This document shows positions 33,249 through 42,450 of a stretch of DNA of 64,000 nucleotides, piece by piece; the stretch's first letter is position 1, and each line of letters begins with the position of its first letter. The position numbers were made by a program, and so were the translations under genes. The stretch comes from Ruminococcus sp. GTDB taxonomy: Bacteria; Bacillota; Clostridia; Oscillospirales; Acutalibacteraceae. Under the pieces are notes generated by a model, which was given only the letters and a program-made list of their open reading frames with translations, was not told where the DNA came from and searched no databases. The stretch is taken from contig SFCS01000003.1 in the NCBI GenBank assembly GCA_004558485.1, forward strand, positions 92,313 to 156,312, read 5' to 3'.

Positions 33249-33877
33249 GAGAGCTTTGCTCGTGGCTTTTGTTCATTGTCGGCGGTTTTCTGTCGGGAAG
33301 CGTGATGTTCAGCGCTCTGCTGCCGCGCCGTCTTTTGGGACGGGATGTGCCCGCCGAGAGCGATGACAGAAATCCGGGGGCAGGCAATGTGTTCACGCAC
33401 TGCGGCGTGCCGATGGGGATGCTGTGCCTTTTCATGGATATGGCGAAGGGCTTTGTGCCCGTTTTTCTGGCGGCGCGGTTTGCGGACACGGCGAGCATGC
33501 TGTTTGCGCTCGTGATCGCCGCACCCGTTTTGGGGCATGCGCTGGCGCCTTTATACCATTTCCACGGCGGCAAATGCATCGCTACCGCGTTCGGCGCACT
33601 TTTGGGACTGTTGCCGCACAGCAGGATCGTGTTCCTGCTGGCGGGATTGTATATTTTCTTTTCGGTGTTTGTGAAGATCCGTCCGCATCGGCGGCGCAGC
33701 ATTTTGGTGTTCGCGCTGTTCGGCGTGGCGGCGGTCGTGCATTTTCTGTGGGTGGGCAGCCCGCCGTATGCGGTCGGCTGTGCGTTCATTGCACTGATCG
33801 CCGTTTTGCGGCACACGCCGCGCTTTTGCGTTGCCGAGGTGCGCACGGTATCTGAAAAAGAGGAGGAAGCAACATGA
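33245..33877 (+). CDS. PlsY-like glycerol-3-phosphate acyltransferase
   Basis: A 210-residue protein with about five membrane segments. PlsY motif 1 is diverged (DRNPGAGNVFTHCGV instead of the SGNxGATN form). Motif 2 is DMAKGFVP, and motif 3 is GHALAPLYHFHGGKCIATAFG, close to the canonical GHxFPxxxxFxGGKxVAT. It would acylate glycerol 3-phosphate from acyl-phosphate in phospholipid synthesis. The ATG overlaps the previous stop. The changed motif 1 may mark a subfamily, or a second paralogue beside a canonical PlsY elsewhere. Confidence 0.78.
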   Translation: MRELCSWLLFIVGGFLSGSVMFSALLPRRLLGRDVPAESDDRNPGAGNVFTHCGVPMGMLCLFMDMAKGFVPVFLAARFADTASMLFALVIAAPVLGHALAPLYHFHGGKCIATAFGALLGLLPHSRIVFLLAGLYIFFSVFVKIRPHRRRSILVFALFGVAAVVHFLWVGSPPYAVGCAFIALIAVLRHTPRFCVAEVRTVSEKEEEAT

Positions 33878-34548
33878 AAAAATTGCAAGGTATTCTGTGG
33901 GGACTGGTTCTGGTGGCTGTGGGCGTTTTGCTGGTGCTGAACGCGCTCGACATTCTTGCGTTTGACATTTTCTTCACCGGCTGGTGGACGCTGTTCATCA
34001 TCGTGCCGTGCACGATCGCGTTCATCACCGAAAGAGGACGGCTCGGCAGCTTTATCGGCGTATGCGTCGGCGTTTTCCTGCTTTTGTGCAGCCGCGGCAT
34101 TTTGGCGTATGCGCTGCTGTGGAAGCTGCTGTTGCCGCTCATTCTCGTAGCGGTCGGCCTGCGCGTGCTTTTCGGCACGCTTTTCGGGCGGAAGAAGACG
34201 GACGCTTTGGATATGCCGCCGGTCACCCCCGCGGCAAGGAATACGACGGCGGTCTTTAACGGCGCGAAGGTGTCGTTTGCGGGTCAGGCGTTTGACGGCG
34301 CTGTGCTGCGTGCAGTGTTCGGCGGGGTCGAATGTGATCTGCGGAACGCTGTGATCGACAAGGACTGCACCATTGACGCGACGGCGGTGTTCGGCGGCAT
34401 TGAGCTGTATGTGCCGCAGGGCGTGAATGTGCAGGTTCTGTCCACGGCGGTCTGCGGCGGAGTCTCCGACCGCAAAAAGCAGGAGGCGGGCGCACACACG
34501 CTGTATTTGCGCGCCACCTGTGTGTTCGGCGGCATCGATGTGAAGTGA
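33874..34548 (+). CDS. LiaF-like membrane protein
   Basis: A 224-residue protein with four hydrophobic segments in the first ~105 residues, then a beta-helical C-terminal domain. That domain has repeated FGG motifs (RAVFGGVECDL, TAVFGGIELYVP, TAVCGGVS, TCVFGGIDVK), the LiaF/DUF2154 pattern. LiaF-type proteins restrain envelope-stress two-component systems, but no LiaRS pair is present here. It overlaps plsY by four bases (ATGA) and precedes an ABC exporter. Confidence 0.85.
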   Translation: MKKLQGILWGLVLVAVGVLLVLNALDILAFDIFFTGWWTLFIIVPCTIAFITERGRLGSFIGVCVGVFLLLCSRGILAYALLWKLLLPLILVAVGLRVLFGTLFGRKKTDALDMPPVTPAARNTTAVFNGAKVSFAGQAFDGAVLRAVFGGVECDLRNAVIDKDCTIDATAVFGGIELYVPQGVNVQVLSTAVCGGVSDRKKQEAGAHTLYLRATCVFGGIDVK

Positions 34549-34561
34549 GAGGAGAATTTCC

Positions 34562-35275
34562 ATGCTGAAAATTGAACATCTGACGAAGGTATACGGCGAA
34601 AAGCGGGCGGTGGACGACCTGAGCCTGCACATTTTGCCGGGCGAGATATACGGCTTCATCGGCCACAACGGCGCGGGCAAAACGACCACGCTGAAGGCGG
34701 TCGCGGGCATCCTACGGTTTGATGCGGGCGAGATTTTTATCGACGGGAAGTCTGTCAAGGACGCGCCGCTCGACTGCAAGCGGGAGCTCGCGTATATCCC
34801 CGACAATCCCGACCTGTATGAATATATGAGCGGGATCAAATATCTGAATTTCATCGCCGACATTTTCGGCGTCAGCGCGGACGACCGCGCGGCGCGCATC
34901 GCGGACTATGCTGCGCGGTTTGAGCTGACCGACGCGCTGGCGCAGCCCATCGCCGCCTATTCGCACGGCATGAAGCAGAAGCTCGCCATCATTGCCGCGT
35001 GGCTGCATGCGCCGCGGCTCATCATCATGGACGAACCGTTTGTCGGCCTCGATCCGAAGGCGGCGCACCTTTTGAAGGGCATGATGCGCGAGGTATGCGA
35101 CAACGGCGGCGCAATCTTTTTCTCGACCCATGTGCTCGAGGTGGCGGAAAAGCTGTGCGACAAGGTCGCCATCATCAAGGATGGCAAGCTCATCCGCTCC
35201 GGCACGATGGATGAGGTCAAGGGTGATGCGTCGCTTGAACAGGTCTTTTTGGAACTGGAGGGGGACGCATGCTGA
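34562..35275 (+). CDS. ABC-2 exporter ATP-binding protein
   Basis: A 237-residue ATPase. Walker A is GHNGAGKTT, Q-loop YIPDNPDLYEYMSG, signature AAYSHGMKQKL (a degenerate LSGGQ common in ABC-2 exporters), Walker B LIIMDEPFVGLD, and switch STHVLE. It pairs with the permease that overlaps its 3' end by seven bases. GAGAGGAG is the ribosome site. Substrate unknown; the envelope context suggests lipid, peptide or antimicrobial export. Confidence 0.93.
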   Translation: MLKIEHLTKVYGEKRAVDDLSLHILPGEIYGFIGHNGAGKTTTLKAVAGILRFDAGEIFIDGKSVKDAPLDCKRELAYIPDNPDLYEYMSGIKYLNFIADIFGVSADDRAARIADYAARFELTDALAQPIAAYSHGMKQKLAIIAAWLHAPRLIIMDEPFVGLDPKAAHLLKGMMREVCDNGGAIFFSTHVLEVAEKLCDKVAIIKDGKLIRSGTMDEVKGDASLEQVFLELEGDAC

Positions 35276-36867
35276 AGGTTCTGCTGAAAAAGCAGCTGTC
35301 CGAGATCTTTCGCAGCTATTTCTATGACCAAAAGAAAAACAAAGCGCGCTCAAAGGGCACGGTCATCGCCTATATGGTGCTGTTCGTCATGCTGATGGCG
35401 GGCGTGCTCGGCGGCATGTTTGCAGGATTGTCGATTCTCCTTTGCGGCACGATGGTCGCGGCGGGGATGGATTGGCTCTATTTCACGATGATGGGGCTGC
35501 TTGCCGTTTTGCTCGGCGCGTTCGGCAGCGTTTTCAACACCTATGCGGGGCTGTACCTCGCCAAGGATAACGACCTTTTGCTGTCCATGCCCATCCCCGT
35601 GCGCACCATCATTGCGGCACGGCTGCTCGGTGTGTATCTCATGGGGCTGATGTATGCCGGCGTGGTGCTGCTGCCGGCGATCGTTGTGTATCTTGTCGTC
35701 GCGCCGTTTTCGGTCGGAAGGCTGCTTGCGGGCGTGCTGTTTTTCGTGCTCATTTCACTGTTTGTGCTGACGCTGTCCTGTACGCTCGGCTTTGTGGTGG
35801 CGAAGGTGAGCTTGAAGCTCAAGAACAAGAGCTTCATCACGGTTGCTCTGTCGCTGTTGTTCTTCGGCGCTTATTACTTCCTGTATTATAAAGCACAGGA
35901 GCTGTTGGAGGTCTTTCTCCAAAATGTGACGGTATACGGCGAAAGGATCAGGGGCGCTGCCTACCCGCTGTACCTATTCGGCGCGGCGGCGACGGGCGAT
36001 CCCGTGGCGCTGCCGGTGTTTGCGGCGGTGGTGCTTCTTCTGTTTTATCTCGTGTGGCGGCTTTTGTCCCACAGCTTTATCGGCATTGCGACCGCCTCGG
36101 GTGCGACGGCGAAAAAGACCTATAAGGCGGTGCACACCGAACGGAAAAGCGCCGACGCGGCGCTGCTGCGCAAGGAGCTTGCGCGTTTCACGGCAAGCCC
36201 GAACTATATGCTCAACTGCGGCATGGGGATCCTGATGCTGCCGCTTTTGGGAATTTTCCTGCTCATAAAGGGCGATGTCTTTGTGGAGGTCATGGAAGAG
36301 CTGCTCCCCGGTTTCCCGGGCGCGGCGGCGGTGCTGCTTTGCGCGGTGATGGGGCTTGTTGCCGCCATGAACGATATGGCGGCGCCCTCGGTGTCGCTGG
36401 AGGGCAAGAGCCTGTGGCTGCTGCAATCGATGCCGGTGACGCCGTGGCAGGTGCTGCGGGCAAAGCTCTCGATGCATCTCATTCTGACGCTTGTGCCGAC
36501 GCTTTTCTGCTTTGTGTGCACGCTGTTTGTCTATCCGTATACGGTAGGGGAAGGTGTGAGCGCTGCGCTGTTTTTGGTGTCCTTTGTGGTGCTGTCGGCG
36601 CTTTTCGGACTGTTCCTCGGGCTGAAGATGGTGAACCTCAACTGGACGAGCGAGATCACCCCCATCAAGCAGAGCGCACCGGTGGCGCTGGCGCTGTTCG
36701 GCGACTGGGGCTATGCGCTGATGGTCGGCGGGCTTTTCTTTCTCCTCGGGCGCATCCTCGGCGCTGTCGGCTATATGCTGTGCATTTTTGCGCTGACGGC
36801 GGTGCTGTGTGCGCTGCTCTTGTCGTGGATACGGAAAAAGGGCACGGAAATTTTCGCCACGCTGTGA
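35269..36867 (+). CDS. ABC-2-type exporter permease
   Basis: A 532-residue polytopic protein with about twelve hydrophobic segments in two halves. It resembles the large SkfF/YtrC-like permeases of Firmicutes. The N-terminus is cytoplasmic and basic. SLEGKSLWLLQSMPVTPWQVLRAK near residue 380 and KDNDLLLSMPIPVRTIIAARL near 100 are the paired cytoplasmic coupling segments typical of this group. It is the last gene of the operon and is followed by a strong terminator. Confidence 0.88.
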   Translation: MLKVLLKKQLSEIFRSYFYDQKKNKARSKGTVIAYMVLFVMLMAGVLGGMFAGLSILLCGTMVAAGMDWLYFTMMGLLAVLLGAFGSVFNTYAGLYLAKDNDLLLSMPIPVRTIIAARLLGVYLMGLMYAGVVLLPAIVVYLVVAPFSVGRLLAGVLFFVLISLFVLTLSCTLGFVVAKVSLKLKNKSFITVALSLLFFGAYYFLYYKAQELLEVFLQNVTVYGERIRGAAYPLYLFGAAATGDPVALPVFAAVVLLLFYLVWRLLSHSFIGIATASGATAKKTYKAVHTERKSADAALLRKELARFTASPNYMLNCGMGILMLPLLGIFLLIKGDVFVEVMEELLPGFPGAAAVLLCAVMGLVAAMNDMAAPSVSLEGKSLWLLQSMPVTPWQVLRAKLSMHLILTLVPTLFCFVCTLFVYPYTVGEGVSAALFLVSFVVLSALFGLFLGLKMVNLNWTSEITPIKQSAPVALALFGDWGYALMVGGLFFLLGRILGAVGYMLCIFALTAVLCALLLSWIRKKGTEIFATL

Positions 36868-36877
36868 GACAACATAG

Positions 36878-36911
36878 AAAAAACGGAGTTGCGTTTGCAA
36901 CTCCGTTTTTG
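36878..36911 (+). terminator. Terminator of the envelope operon, also facing thrS
   Basis: A 13-bp stem AAAACGGAGTTGC / GCAACTCCGTTTT around GTTT with T5 on plus and T6 on minus; likely bidirectional. Confidence 0.92.
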
Positions 36912-36924
36912 TGTTTTGGGGATA

Positions 36925-38862
36925 TTACCGCGCGCGGTCGGCGATTTCTTTTCCGATTTTTGCGAGGAAGTCGGCAAGCGGCATCGCGCCGAGGTCGCCG
37001 TCCTTGCGGGAGCGCACGGCAACCGTGCCGCTTTCCGCCTCTTTGTCGCCGATGACCAGCATATACGGCACCTTCTGCACCTGCGCCTCGCGGATCTTGT
37101 AGCCGATCTTTTCGCTGCGCTCGTCCATTTCGGCGCGCAGCCCCGCATCTCTCAGCGCCTTTGTGATCTCCGCCGCCTTGTCCATCAGGCGCTCGGAAAT
37201 GGGCAGCACACGCACCTGCTCCGGCGCCATCCAGGTCGGCAGCGCGCCGGCGTAGGTTTCGATCAGATACGCGAGCGTGCGTTCATAGCAGCCGAGCGAG
37301 GTGCGGTGGATGATATAGGGCAGCTTTTTCTGTCCATCGGTGTCGATATAGTACATGCCGAACCGTTCGGCAAGCAGCATGTCGATCTGAATGGTGACGA
37401 GTGTGTCCTCCTTGCCGTACACATTCTTATACTGAATGTCGAGCTTCGGGCCGTAGAACGCCGCCTCGTCGATGCCGATGCTGTATTCCACATCGAGATC
37501 CTTCAGGATGCGCTCCATGGTGCTTTGCGCATGCTCCCACTGCTCTGCTGTGCCCTCATATTTATTCTTCGGGTTTGCGGGATCCCACTGGGAGAAGCGG
37601 AAGGTGCACTTGTCAAGCAGACCGACCGTTCCGAGGAAATATTTGGCAAGCTCGAGACAGCCCTTGAACTCCTCTTCGAGCTGATCGGGGCGCAAAACGA
37701 GGTGTCCCTCGGAAATAGTGAACTGGCGCACGCGGATGAGACCGTGCATCTCGCCGCTGTCCTCGTTGCGGAACAGGGTCGAGGTCTCGCCCAGCCGCAT
37801 CGGCAGATCGCGGTAGGAGCGCGCGCGGTTGAGATACACCTGATACTGGAACGGGCAGGTCATCGGGCGCAGTGCAAAGCACTCTTTCGTTTCGTCGTGC
37901 GGGTCGCCCATGATGAACATGCCGTCGAGATAGTGATCCCAGTGGCCGGAAATTTTGTACAGCTCGCGCTTTGCCATGAGCGGCGTTTTGGTGAGCAGAT
38001 AGCCCTTTTGCTGCTCGACATCCTCGACCCAGCGCTGCAGGATCTGAATGACACGCGCGCCCTTCGGCAGCAGGATCGGCAGTCCCTGTCCGACATAGTC
38101 AACGGTCGTGAAATACTCCAGCTCGCGGCCCAGCTTGTTGTGGTCGCGCTTTTTCGCGTCCTCCAGCATCGCCAGGTGCTCCTCCAGCATGGATGCTTTC
38201 GGGAACGCGATGCCGTAGATGCGGGTGAGCATTTTTTTCTTAGAATCGCCGTGCCAATAGGCGCCGGTGGCGCTGAGCAGCTTTATCGCCTTGACGCGGC
38301 TGACATCCGGCAGATGCGGGCCGGCGCAGAGGTCGACAAACTCGCCCTGCTGATAGAACGAAATATCCGCGTCGGCGGGCAGCTCGTTGATCAGCTCCAC
38401 CTTATACGGCTCGTCCTTCATTTTTTCGAGCGCCGCGGCGCGGGGCAGGGTGAAACGGGTGATCGCGAGCCCCTCCTTGACGATCTTCTTCATTTCCGCT
38501 TCGATGGCGGTGAGCACCTCGGGCGTTATGCTGCGGTCGGTGTCGATGTCATAATAGAACCCCTCGTCGATGGACGGTCCGATGGTGAGCTTGGCTTCCG
38601 GATACAGGCGCTTGATCGCCTGCGCCATGATGTGCGACGCCGTGTGCCAGAACGCCTTTTTGCCGTCCGTCTCGTCAAAGGTCAGAAATTCGACCGTGCA
38701 GTCGGCGGAAAGTGCGGTGCGCAGGTCACAGACCTTGCCGTCCACCCGCGCGGCGCAGACGTTGCGATACAGTCCCATGGAGATGTCGCGGCAAAGCGCG
38801 TCAAGCGTGGTACCGTTTTCCACCGCGCGCACATCTCCGTCTTTTAATGTGATTTCCAGCAT
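36925..38862 (-). CDS. thrS: Threonyl-tRNA synthetase
   Basis: A 645-residue class II synthetase. Domains in order are TGS (residues 1-62), the second additional/editing domain with HTASHIMAQAIKRLYP and YEGGPH-like CAGPHLPDVS, the catalytic core with motif 2 RNEDSGEMHGLIRVRQFTI and motif 3 in a HRTSLGCYERTLAYLIE stretch, and the C-terminal anticodon domain (APEQVRVLPIS). The catalytic zinc Cys is in MTCPFQYQVY. Of two ATGs three codons apart, the one at 38862 has AAAGGA at the right distance. A T-box leader controls it. Confidence 0.97.
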   Translation of the reverse strand: MLEITLKDGDVRAVENGTTLDALCRDISMGLYRNVCAARVDGKVCDLRTALSADCTVEFLTFDETDGKKAFWHTASHIMAQAIKRLYPEAKLTIGPSIDEGFYYDIDTDRSITPEVLTAIEAEMKKIVKEGLAITRFTLPRAAALEKMKDEPYKVELINELPADADISFYQQGEFVDLCAGPHLPDVSRVKAIKLLSATGAYWHGDSKKKMLTRIYGIAFPKASMLEEHLAMLEDAKKRDHNKLGRELEYFTTVDYVGQGLPILLPKGARVIQILQRWVEDVEQQKGYLLTKTPLMAKRELYKISGHWDHYLDGMFIMGDPHDETKECFALRPMTCPFQYQVYLNRARSYRDLPMRLGETSTLFRNEDSGEMHGLIRVRQFTISEGHLVLRPDQLEEEFKGCLELAKYFLGTVGLLDKCTFRFSQWDPANPKNKYEGTAEQWEHAQSTMERILKDLDVEYSIGIDEAAFYGPKLDIQYKNVYGKEDTLVTIQIDMLLAERFGMYYIDTDGQKKLPYIIHRTSLGCYERTLAYLIETYAGALPTWMAPEQVRVLPISERLMDKAAEITKALRDAGLRAEMDERSEKIGYKIREAQVQKVPYMLVIGDKEAESGTVAVRSRKDGDLGAMPLADFLAKIGKEIADRAR

Positions 38863-38883
38863 GCTTCTCATCCTTTCAAAATA

Positions 38884-39105
38884 AAAAGTCCCGTCCCTCA
38901 AAAAGGGACGGGACAAAACTGCCTCGTGGTTCCACCCTCGTTCGGCGCAAAGCGCCCTCGAGCGACCGATAACGGGGTCAACCGATGCGCCTTGCAACGG
39001 GCACACACTCAGAGGTGGTGATCCTTCGCGTCCCTTGCGTTCTCGCACCGACCGAACGCTCTCTTGAAGGGAGAGGGGAAGGACCGTGTCCTCATCATCG
39101 TTTTG
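38884..39105 (-). promoter_or_regulatory. T-box leader of thrS
   Basis: On the minus strand the T-box core GAGGGTGGAACCACGAGG lies just before a strong terminator (GTCCCGTCCCTTTTT and complement, then TTTTTATTTT). Upstream is a long structured Stem I region with GGTGCGAGAACGC, and ACC triplets (threonine codon) in GGATCACCACCTCTGAG at the expected specifier position. Uncharged tRNA-Thr binding would favour the antiterminator and thrS expression. The exact 5' end and promoter are not resolved. Confidence 0.93.
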
Positions 39106-39120
39106 CGGGGTTTAGAAAGC

Positions 39121-40218
39121 TTACTCGCGCGGCTTGCGGTCAAACAGCGCGGAAATGCCGTCGAGCAGATCGTCCTCGTCGTCAGCGGGCTGCGAGAGGG
39201 ATCTCCAATCGGTGCTGCCGTCTTTCGGCGTCGGCCCGATGATACCCTTTTTCGGGTTCTTGTAGTCCTCGGTGAGGCCGGTGGCGATGACGGTCACACT
39301 GACCGTGTCGGGTTCTTCGCTGTTGAGCACATAGCCCCAAATGATGGTGGCATCGGGATGCACCACATTGCTGACAGCGGAGGTGGCGCGATCCATTTCG
39401 TCAAAGTCAAAGTCCTCCGGCGCGGAGACATTGATGAGCACGCCGCGTGCGCCGTCGATGGAGGTTTCGAGCAGCGGGCTTTCGATCGCCGCGCGGGTCG
39501 CCTGCTCGGCGCGGTCGGAGCCGGACGCTTTGCCGACACCCATGTGCGCATAGCCGGCGTCCTTCATGATGGTGAGCACATCGGCAAAATCCAAGTTGAT
39601 GTCACCGGGCATCTTGATAAGATCGGAAATGCTCTGCACGCCCTGGCGCAGCACATCGTCCGCCATTTCAAAGGCGTTGCGCATGGTGATCTTCACATCG
39701 CTGACCTCACGGATGCGGTCGTTCGGGATGACCACCAGGCTGTCCACATGCTCTTTCAGAGCAGCGATGCCGTCGAGCGCCTGCTCCATGCGGCGTCTGC
39801 CCTCAAAGCTGAAGGGCTTTGTGACGATGCCGACAGTGAGGATGCCGAGGTCACGCGCAATCTCCGCAATGACCGGTGCGGCACCCGTGCCGGTGCCGCC
39901 GCCCATGCCGGCGGTGATGAACACCATGTCCGTTCCCTGCAGCGCCGCAGCGATTTCGTCGCGGCTCTCCTCGGCGGCGCGTTCGCCGCGCTCGGGGTTA
40001 CCGCCTGCACCGCGGCCGCGGGTGAGCTTTTCGCCGATCTGAATTTTCTGTTCGGCGAGCGAGAGGTTCAAAACGGCAATATCCGTGTTGATGGCGATAA
40101 ATTCCACACCGTGCACATCCGCACGGATCATGCGGTTCACGGCGTTTCCGCCGCCGCCGCCGACACCGACAACTTTAATGACGATGCCGTCAACGCATTC
40201 GTTTTCGATCTGCATCAT
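39121..40218 (-). CDS. ftsZ: Cell division protein FtsZ
   Basis: A 365-residue tubulin-like GTPase. The N-terminal IKVVGVGGGGGNAVNRMI, the tubulin signature GGGTGTGAAPVIAE and the T7 loop region (NLDFADVLTIM) are intact. The C-terminal linker is very short (about 35 residues) and ends DDLLDGISALFDRKPRE, a shortened form of the usual conserved C-terminal peptide. GGGAGGATG precedes tandem ATGs. It lies at the end of the dcw run without ftsA. The thrS T-box leader follows immediately. Confidence 0.96.
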   Translation of the reverse strand: MMQIENECVDGIVIKVVGVGGGGGNAVNRMIRADVHGVEFIAINTDIAVLNLSLAEQKIQIGEKLTRGRGAGGNPERGERAAEESRDEIAAALQGTDMVFITAGMGGGTGTGAAPVIAEIARDLGILTVGIVTKPFSFEGRRRMEQALDGIAALKEHVDSLVVIPNDRIREVSDVKITMRNAFEMADDVLRQGVQSISDLIKMPGDINLDFADVLTIMKDAGYAHMGVGKASGSDRAEQATRAAIESPLLETSIDGARGVLINVSAPEDFDFDEMDRATSAVSNVVHPDATIIWGYVLNSEEPDTVSVTVIATGLTEDYKNPKKGIIGPTPKDGSTDWRSLSQPADDEDDLLDGISALFDRKPRE

Positions 40219-40297
40219 AGCTTTTTCATCCTCCCGCTACTGCCCAAAATCATGTATATACAGTAGTTTTTTTACATACATATTACTATATAGGTTA

Positions 40298-40326
40298 ATA
40301 GTATCATGCCGTGATAAAAAATTCAA
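40298..40326 (-). promoter_or_regulatory. Promoter of ftsZ
   Basis: TTGAAT, 17-bp spacer, TACTAT on the minus strand in the AT-rich 125-base gap between ftsQ and ftsZ. Nothing else is seen in the gap. Confidence 0.55.
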
Positions 40327-40342
40327 TAGTTTTTGCAAATTT

Positions 40343-41179
40343 TCACGGATTTTCCAACACATCCTGCGGTGTGTAAACGATGCGGTCGTTTGACTCGGTG
40401 TCATCGCTGTAGGAGGAAAGGTCGAGCCGCCCCGCAACGCTGCCGCCGTTGCGCTCTAAGATCTGCGGCAGAACCTTCACAAGCATGGCGATCTCCGCGT
40501 CGAGATTGCTTTCGTTGCCGAGCGTGACGGTGAGTGTATTTTTCCAGTTGAGGGCGATGTTATTACGGTCGCGCATGTCGACACCGAGGATACCCTCCGC
40601 CTTGTAGGTGTCGATGGCGGTCTTTACCGTTTTCGTGATGCGCAGGCTGCGGTCATCCATTGCCGCTGCGCCGAGCTTCACCTCGCCTGCGGCGGTCGCG
40701 CCGCGCAGATAGAAGTATCTGCCGGGGGTGTCGCCCGTGACGGGCAACAGCTCGAGAATTTTGTTGTTGTTCCCGACGACGAGCCAGTGCCCGTCGGCAT
40801 ACATCGCGCCGCAGGGGGCGGCCTCGGTGATGTCGATGGAAACGGTGTTGAAGGTCGGGGCGGTTACTTTGACGGTGTCGATATAGGCAAAGCTGTCGGC
40901 GAGCTTTTTGGCGGCTGCCGCCTTGTTCACCGACAGGATATTCTGTCCGACGGACAGCCCGCTTTCGGCGATGATCGCCTCGTCGTCATAGTGGTTGTTG
41001 CCGGTGACCGTGATGCTTTGCAGCGAAAAGCGGCTTTTTTTCGGGTTGGCGGTGGGCTTTTGGCTGCGCAGATAGAGGAGTGCGCCCGCCAGTGCCGCGG
41101 AAAGTGCAAGAATGATGAAAAACAGGGTGACGACCACGCGAAAACGATTGCGTTTTTTGCGCTTTTTCACTTCTGACAC
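40343..41179 (-). CDS. ftsQ: Division septum protein FtsQ/DivIB
   Basis: A 278-residue bitopic protein with a basic cytoplasmic N-terminus (VKKRKKRNRFR), one membrane segment (residues 14-34) and an extracytoplasmic POTRA domain (FSLQSITVTGNNHYDDEAII onward), then the beta domain ending near DVLENP. It bridges FtsL/DivIC in the divisome. The start is GTG at 41179 with AAGGAAGTG upstream, 17 bases after murA. This is the expected place in clostridial dcw clusters. Confidence 0.88.
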   Translation of the reverse strand: MSEVKKRKKRNRFRVVVTLFFIILALSAALAGALLYLRSQKPTANPKKSRFSLQSITVTGNNHYDDEAIIAESGLSVGQNILSVNKAAAAKKLADSFAYIDTVKVTAPTFNTVSIDITEAAPCGAMYADGHWLVVGNNNKILELLPVTGDTPGRYFYLRGATAAGEVKLGAAAMDDRSLRITKTVKTAIDTYKAEGILGVDMRDRNNIALNWKNTLTVTLGNESNLDAEIAMLVKVLPQILERNGGSVAGRLDLSSYSDDTESNDRIVYTPQDVLENP

Positions 41180-41196
41180 GGTAACACTTCCTTTTT

Positions 41197-42450
41197 TTAC
41201 AGCACTTCGATGACGGCGCCGACATTTTCGAGCGTTTGCGGCAGGTCGGCATAGCCGCGTTGTATGTGATGCAGAGCGGTGATCTCGGTCTCGCCCTCCG
41301 CCGCCAGCGCTGCGACTACCAGCGCCGCACCGCCGCGCAGGTCGGTGCATTTCACGGCGGCGCCGGACAGCGCCGACACGCCCTCTACCACCGCCATGCG
41401 CCCTTCGACCTTGATGTGTGCGCCGAAGCGCAGCAGCTCGCCGACATAGCCATAGCGGTTGTCAAAGATCGTTTCGATGAAAACGCCCGTCCCCTTGGCA
41501 AGGCAGGCAGCGGCAAGAAACGGCGCCGCCGCGTCGGTGGGGAAGCCCGGGTAGGGCATGGTGCGGACGAGCTTCATGGGGCGCAGCCGCGCGGGCGCGG
41601 TGACGGAAAGACCGTGTGGCGTCTCCCTGATGAGACAGCCGGTCTCCTTGAGCACATCCACAATCGCCGCCACATGCGGCAGAAAAACATTTTTGAGCGT
41701 CAGCGTACCGCCCGCTGCGGCGACCGCTGCCATATAGGTTGCAGCCTCGATGCGGTCGGGGATGATGCGGTGGCGGCAGCCGTGAAGACGGGAAACACCT
41801 TCAATCTCCAGAACCCCCTCGCCGATGCCCGTGATGACGGCGCCGCAGGCGGTGAGAAAATGGCAAAGATCCTGAATTTCCGGCTCTCTGGCGGCGTTGC
41901 GCAGCGTTGTTTTGCCCTTCGCCGTGACGGCGGCCAGCAGGATATTCTCCGTGGCACCGACGCTGGGGATGGACAGAGAGATGTCCGCGCCGTGCAGCTC
42001 GCCGCCGGTGCGGCAGTCGATCTTGCCGTGGCTTTCCGTGATATGTACCCCCATGCGCCGCAGAGCGGCAAGATGCAGGTCGATGGGGCGCGGTCCCAGC
42101 TCGCATCCGCCGGGATAGGACAGATGCGCCTCACCGTAGCGGGCGATGAGTGCGCCGAGAAAAATGATGGAGGAGCGCATTTCCCGCATGAGATCGTCCG
42201 GAATATCCGTGCGGCAGGTGCCGCCGGGGTGGACGGTGACGGTGGGATATTCTGCGGTGACATCGCAGCCGAGATGACGCAAAATGCGCACCGAGGCGTC
42301 CACATCCGAAAGGCAGGGGCAGTTGTCGATGACGCTTTCCCCGTCCGACAGCAGCGTTGCCGCCAAAATGGGCAGGACGCTGTTTTTGGCGCCGTTTATC
42401 GGAACGATGCCCGCAAGGCGATGGCCGCCTTCAATGAGGAGCTTTTGCAT
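41197..42450 (-). CDS. murA: UDP-N-acetylglucosamine 1-carboxyvinyltransferase
   Basis: A 417-residue enolpyruvyl transferase performing the first committed step of peptidoglycan synthesis. The N-terminal IEGGHRLAGIVPINGAKNS is typical. The active-site loop is SYPGGCELGPRPIDLHL with Cys116, the residue alkylated by fosfomycin, so the enzyme should be sensitive. TMPYPGFPTDAAAPFLAAA is the conserved late motif. GGGAGAACTC precedes the ATG at 42450. It lies between murG and ftsQ. Confidence 0.96.
   Translation of the reverse strand: MQKLLIEGGHRLAGIVPINGAKNSVLPILAATLLSDGESVIDNCPCLSDVDASVRILRHLGCDVTAEYPTVTVHPGGTCRTDIPDDLMREMRSSIIFLGALIARYGEAHLSYPGGCELGPRPIDLHLAALRRMGVHITESHGKIDCRTGGELHGADISLSIPSVGATENILLAAVTAKGKTTLRNAAREPEIQDLCHFLTACGAVITGIGEGVLEIEGVSRLHGCRHRIIPDRIEAATYMAAVAAAGGTLTLKNVFLPHVAAIVDVLKETGCLIRETPHGLSVTAPARLRPMKLVRTMPYPGFPTDAAAPFLAAACLAKGTGVFIETIFDNRYGYVGELLRFGAHIKVEGRMAVVEGVSALSGAAVKCTDLRGGAALVVAALAAEGETEITALHHIQRGYADLPQTLENVGAVIEVL

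Noticed and set aside
36889..38847. 652-codon plus-strand frame over thrS
   Set aside because: It is antisense to a complete threonyl-tRNA synthetase with a T-box leader; no start signal or domain.
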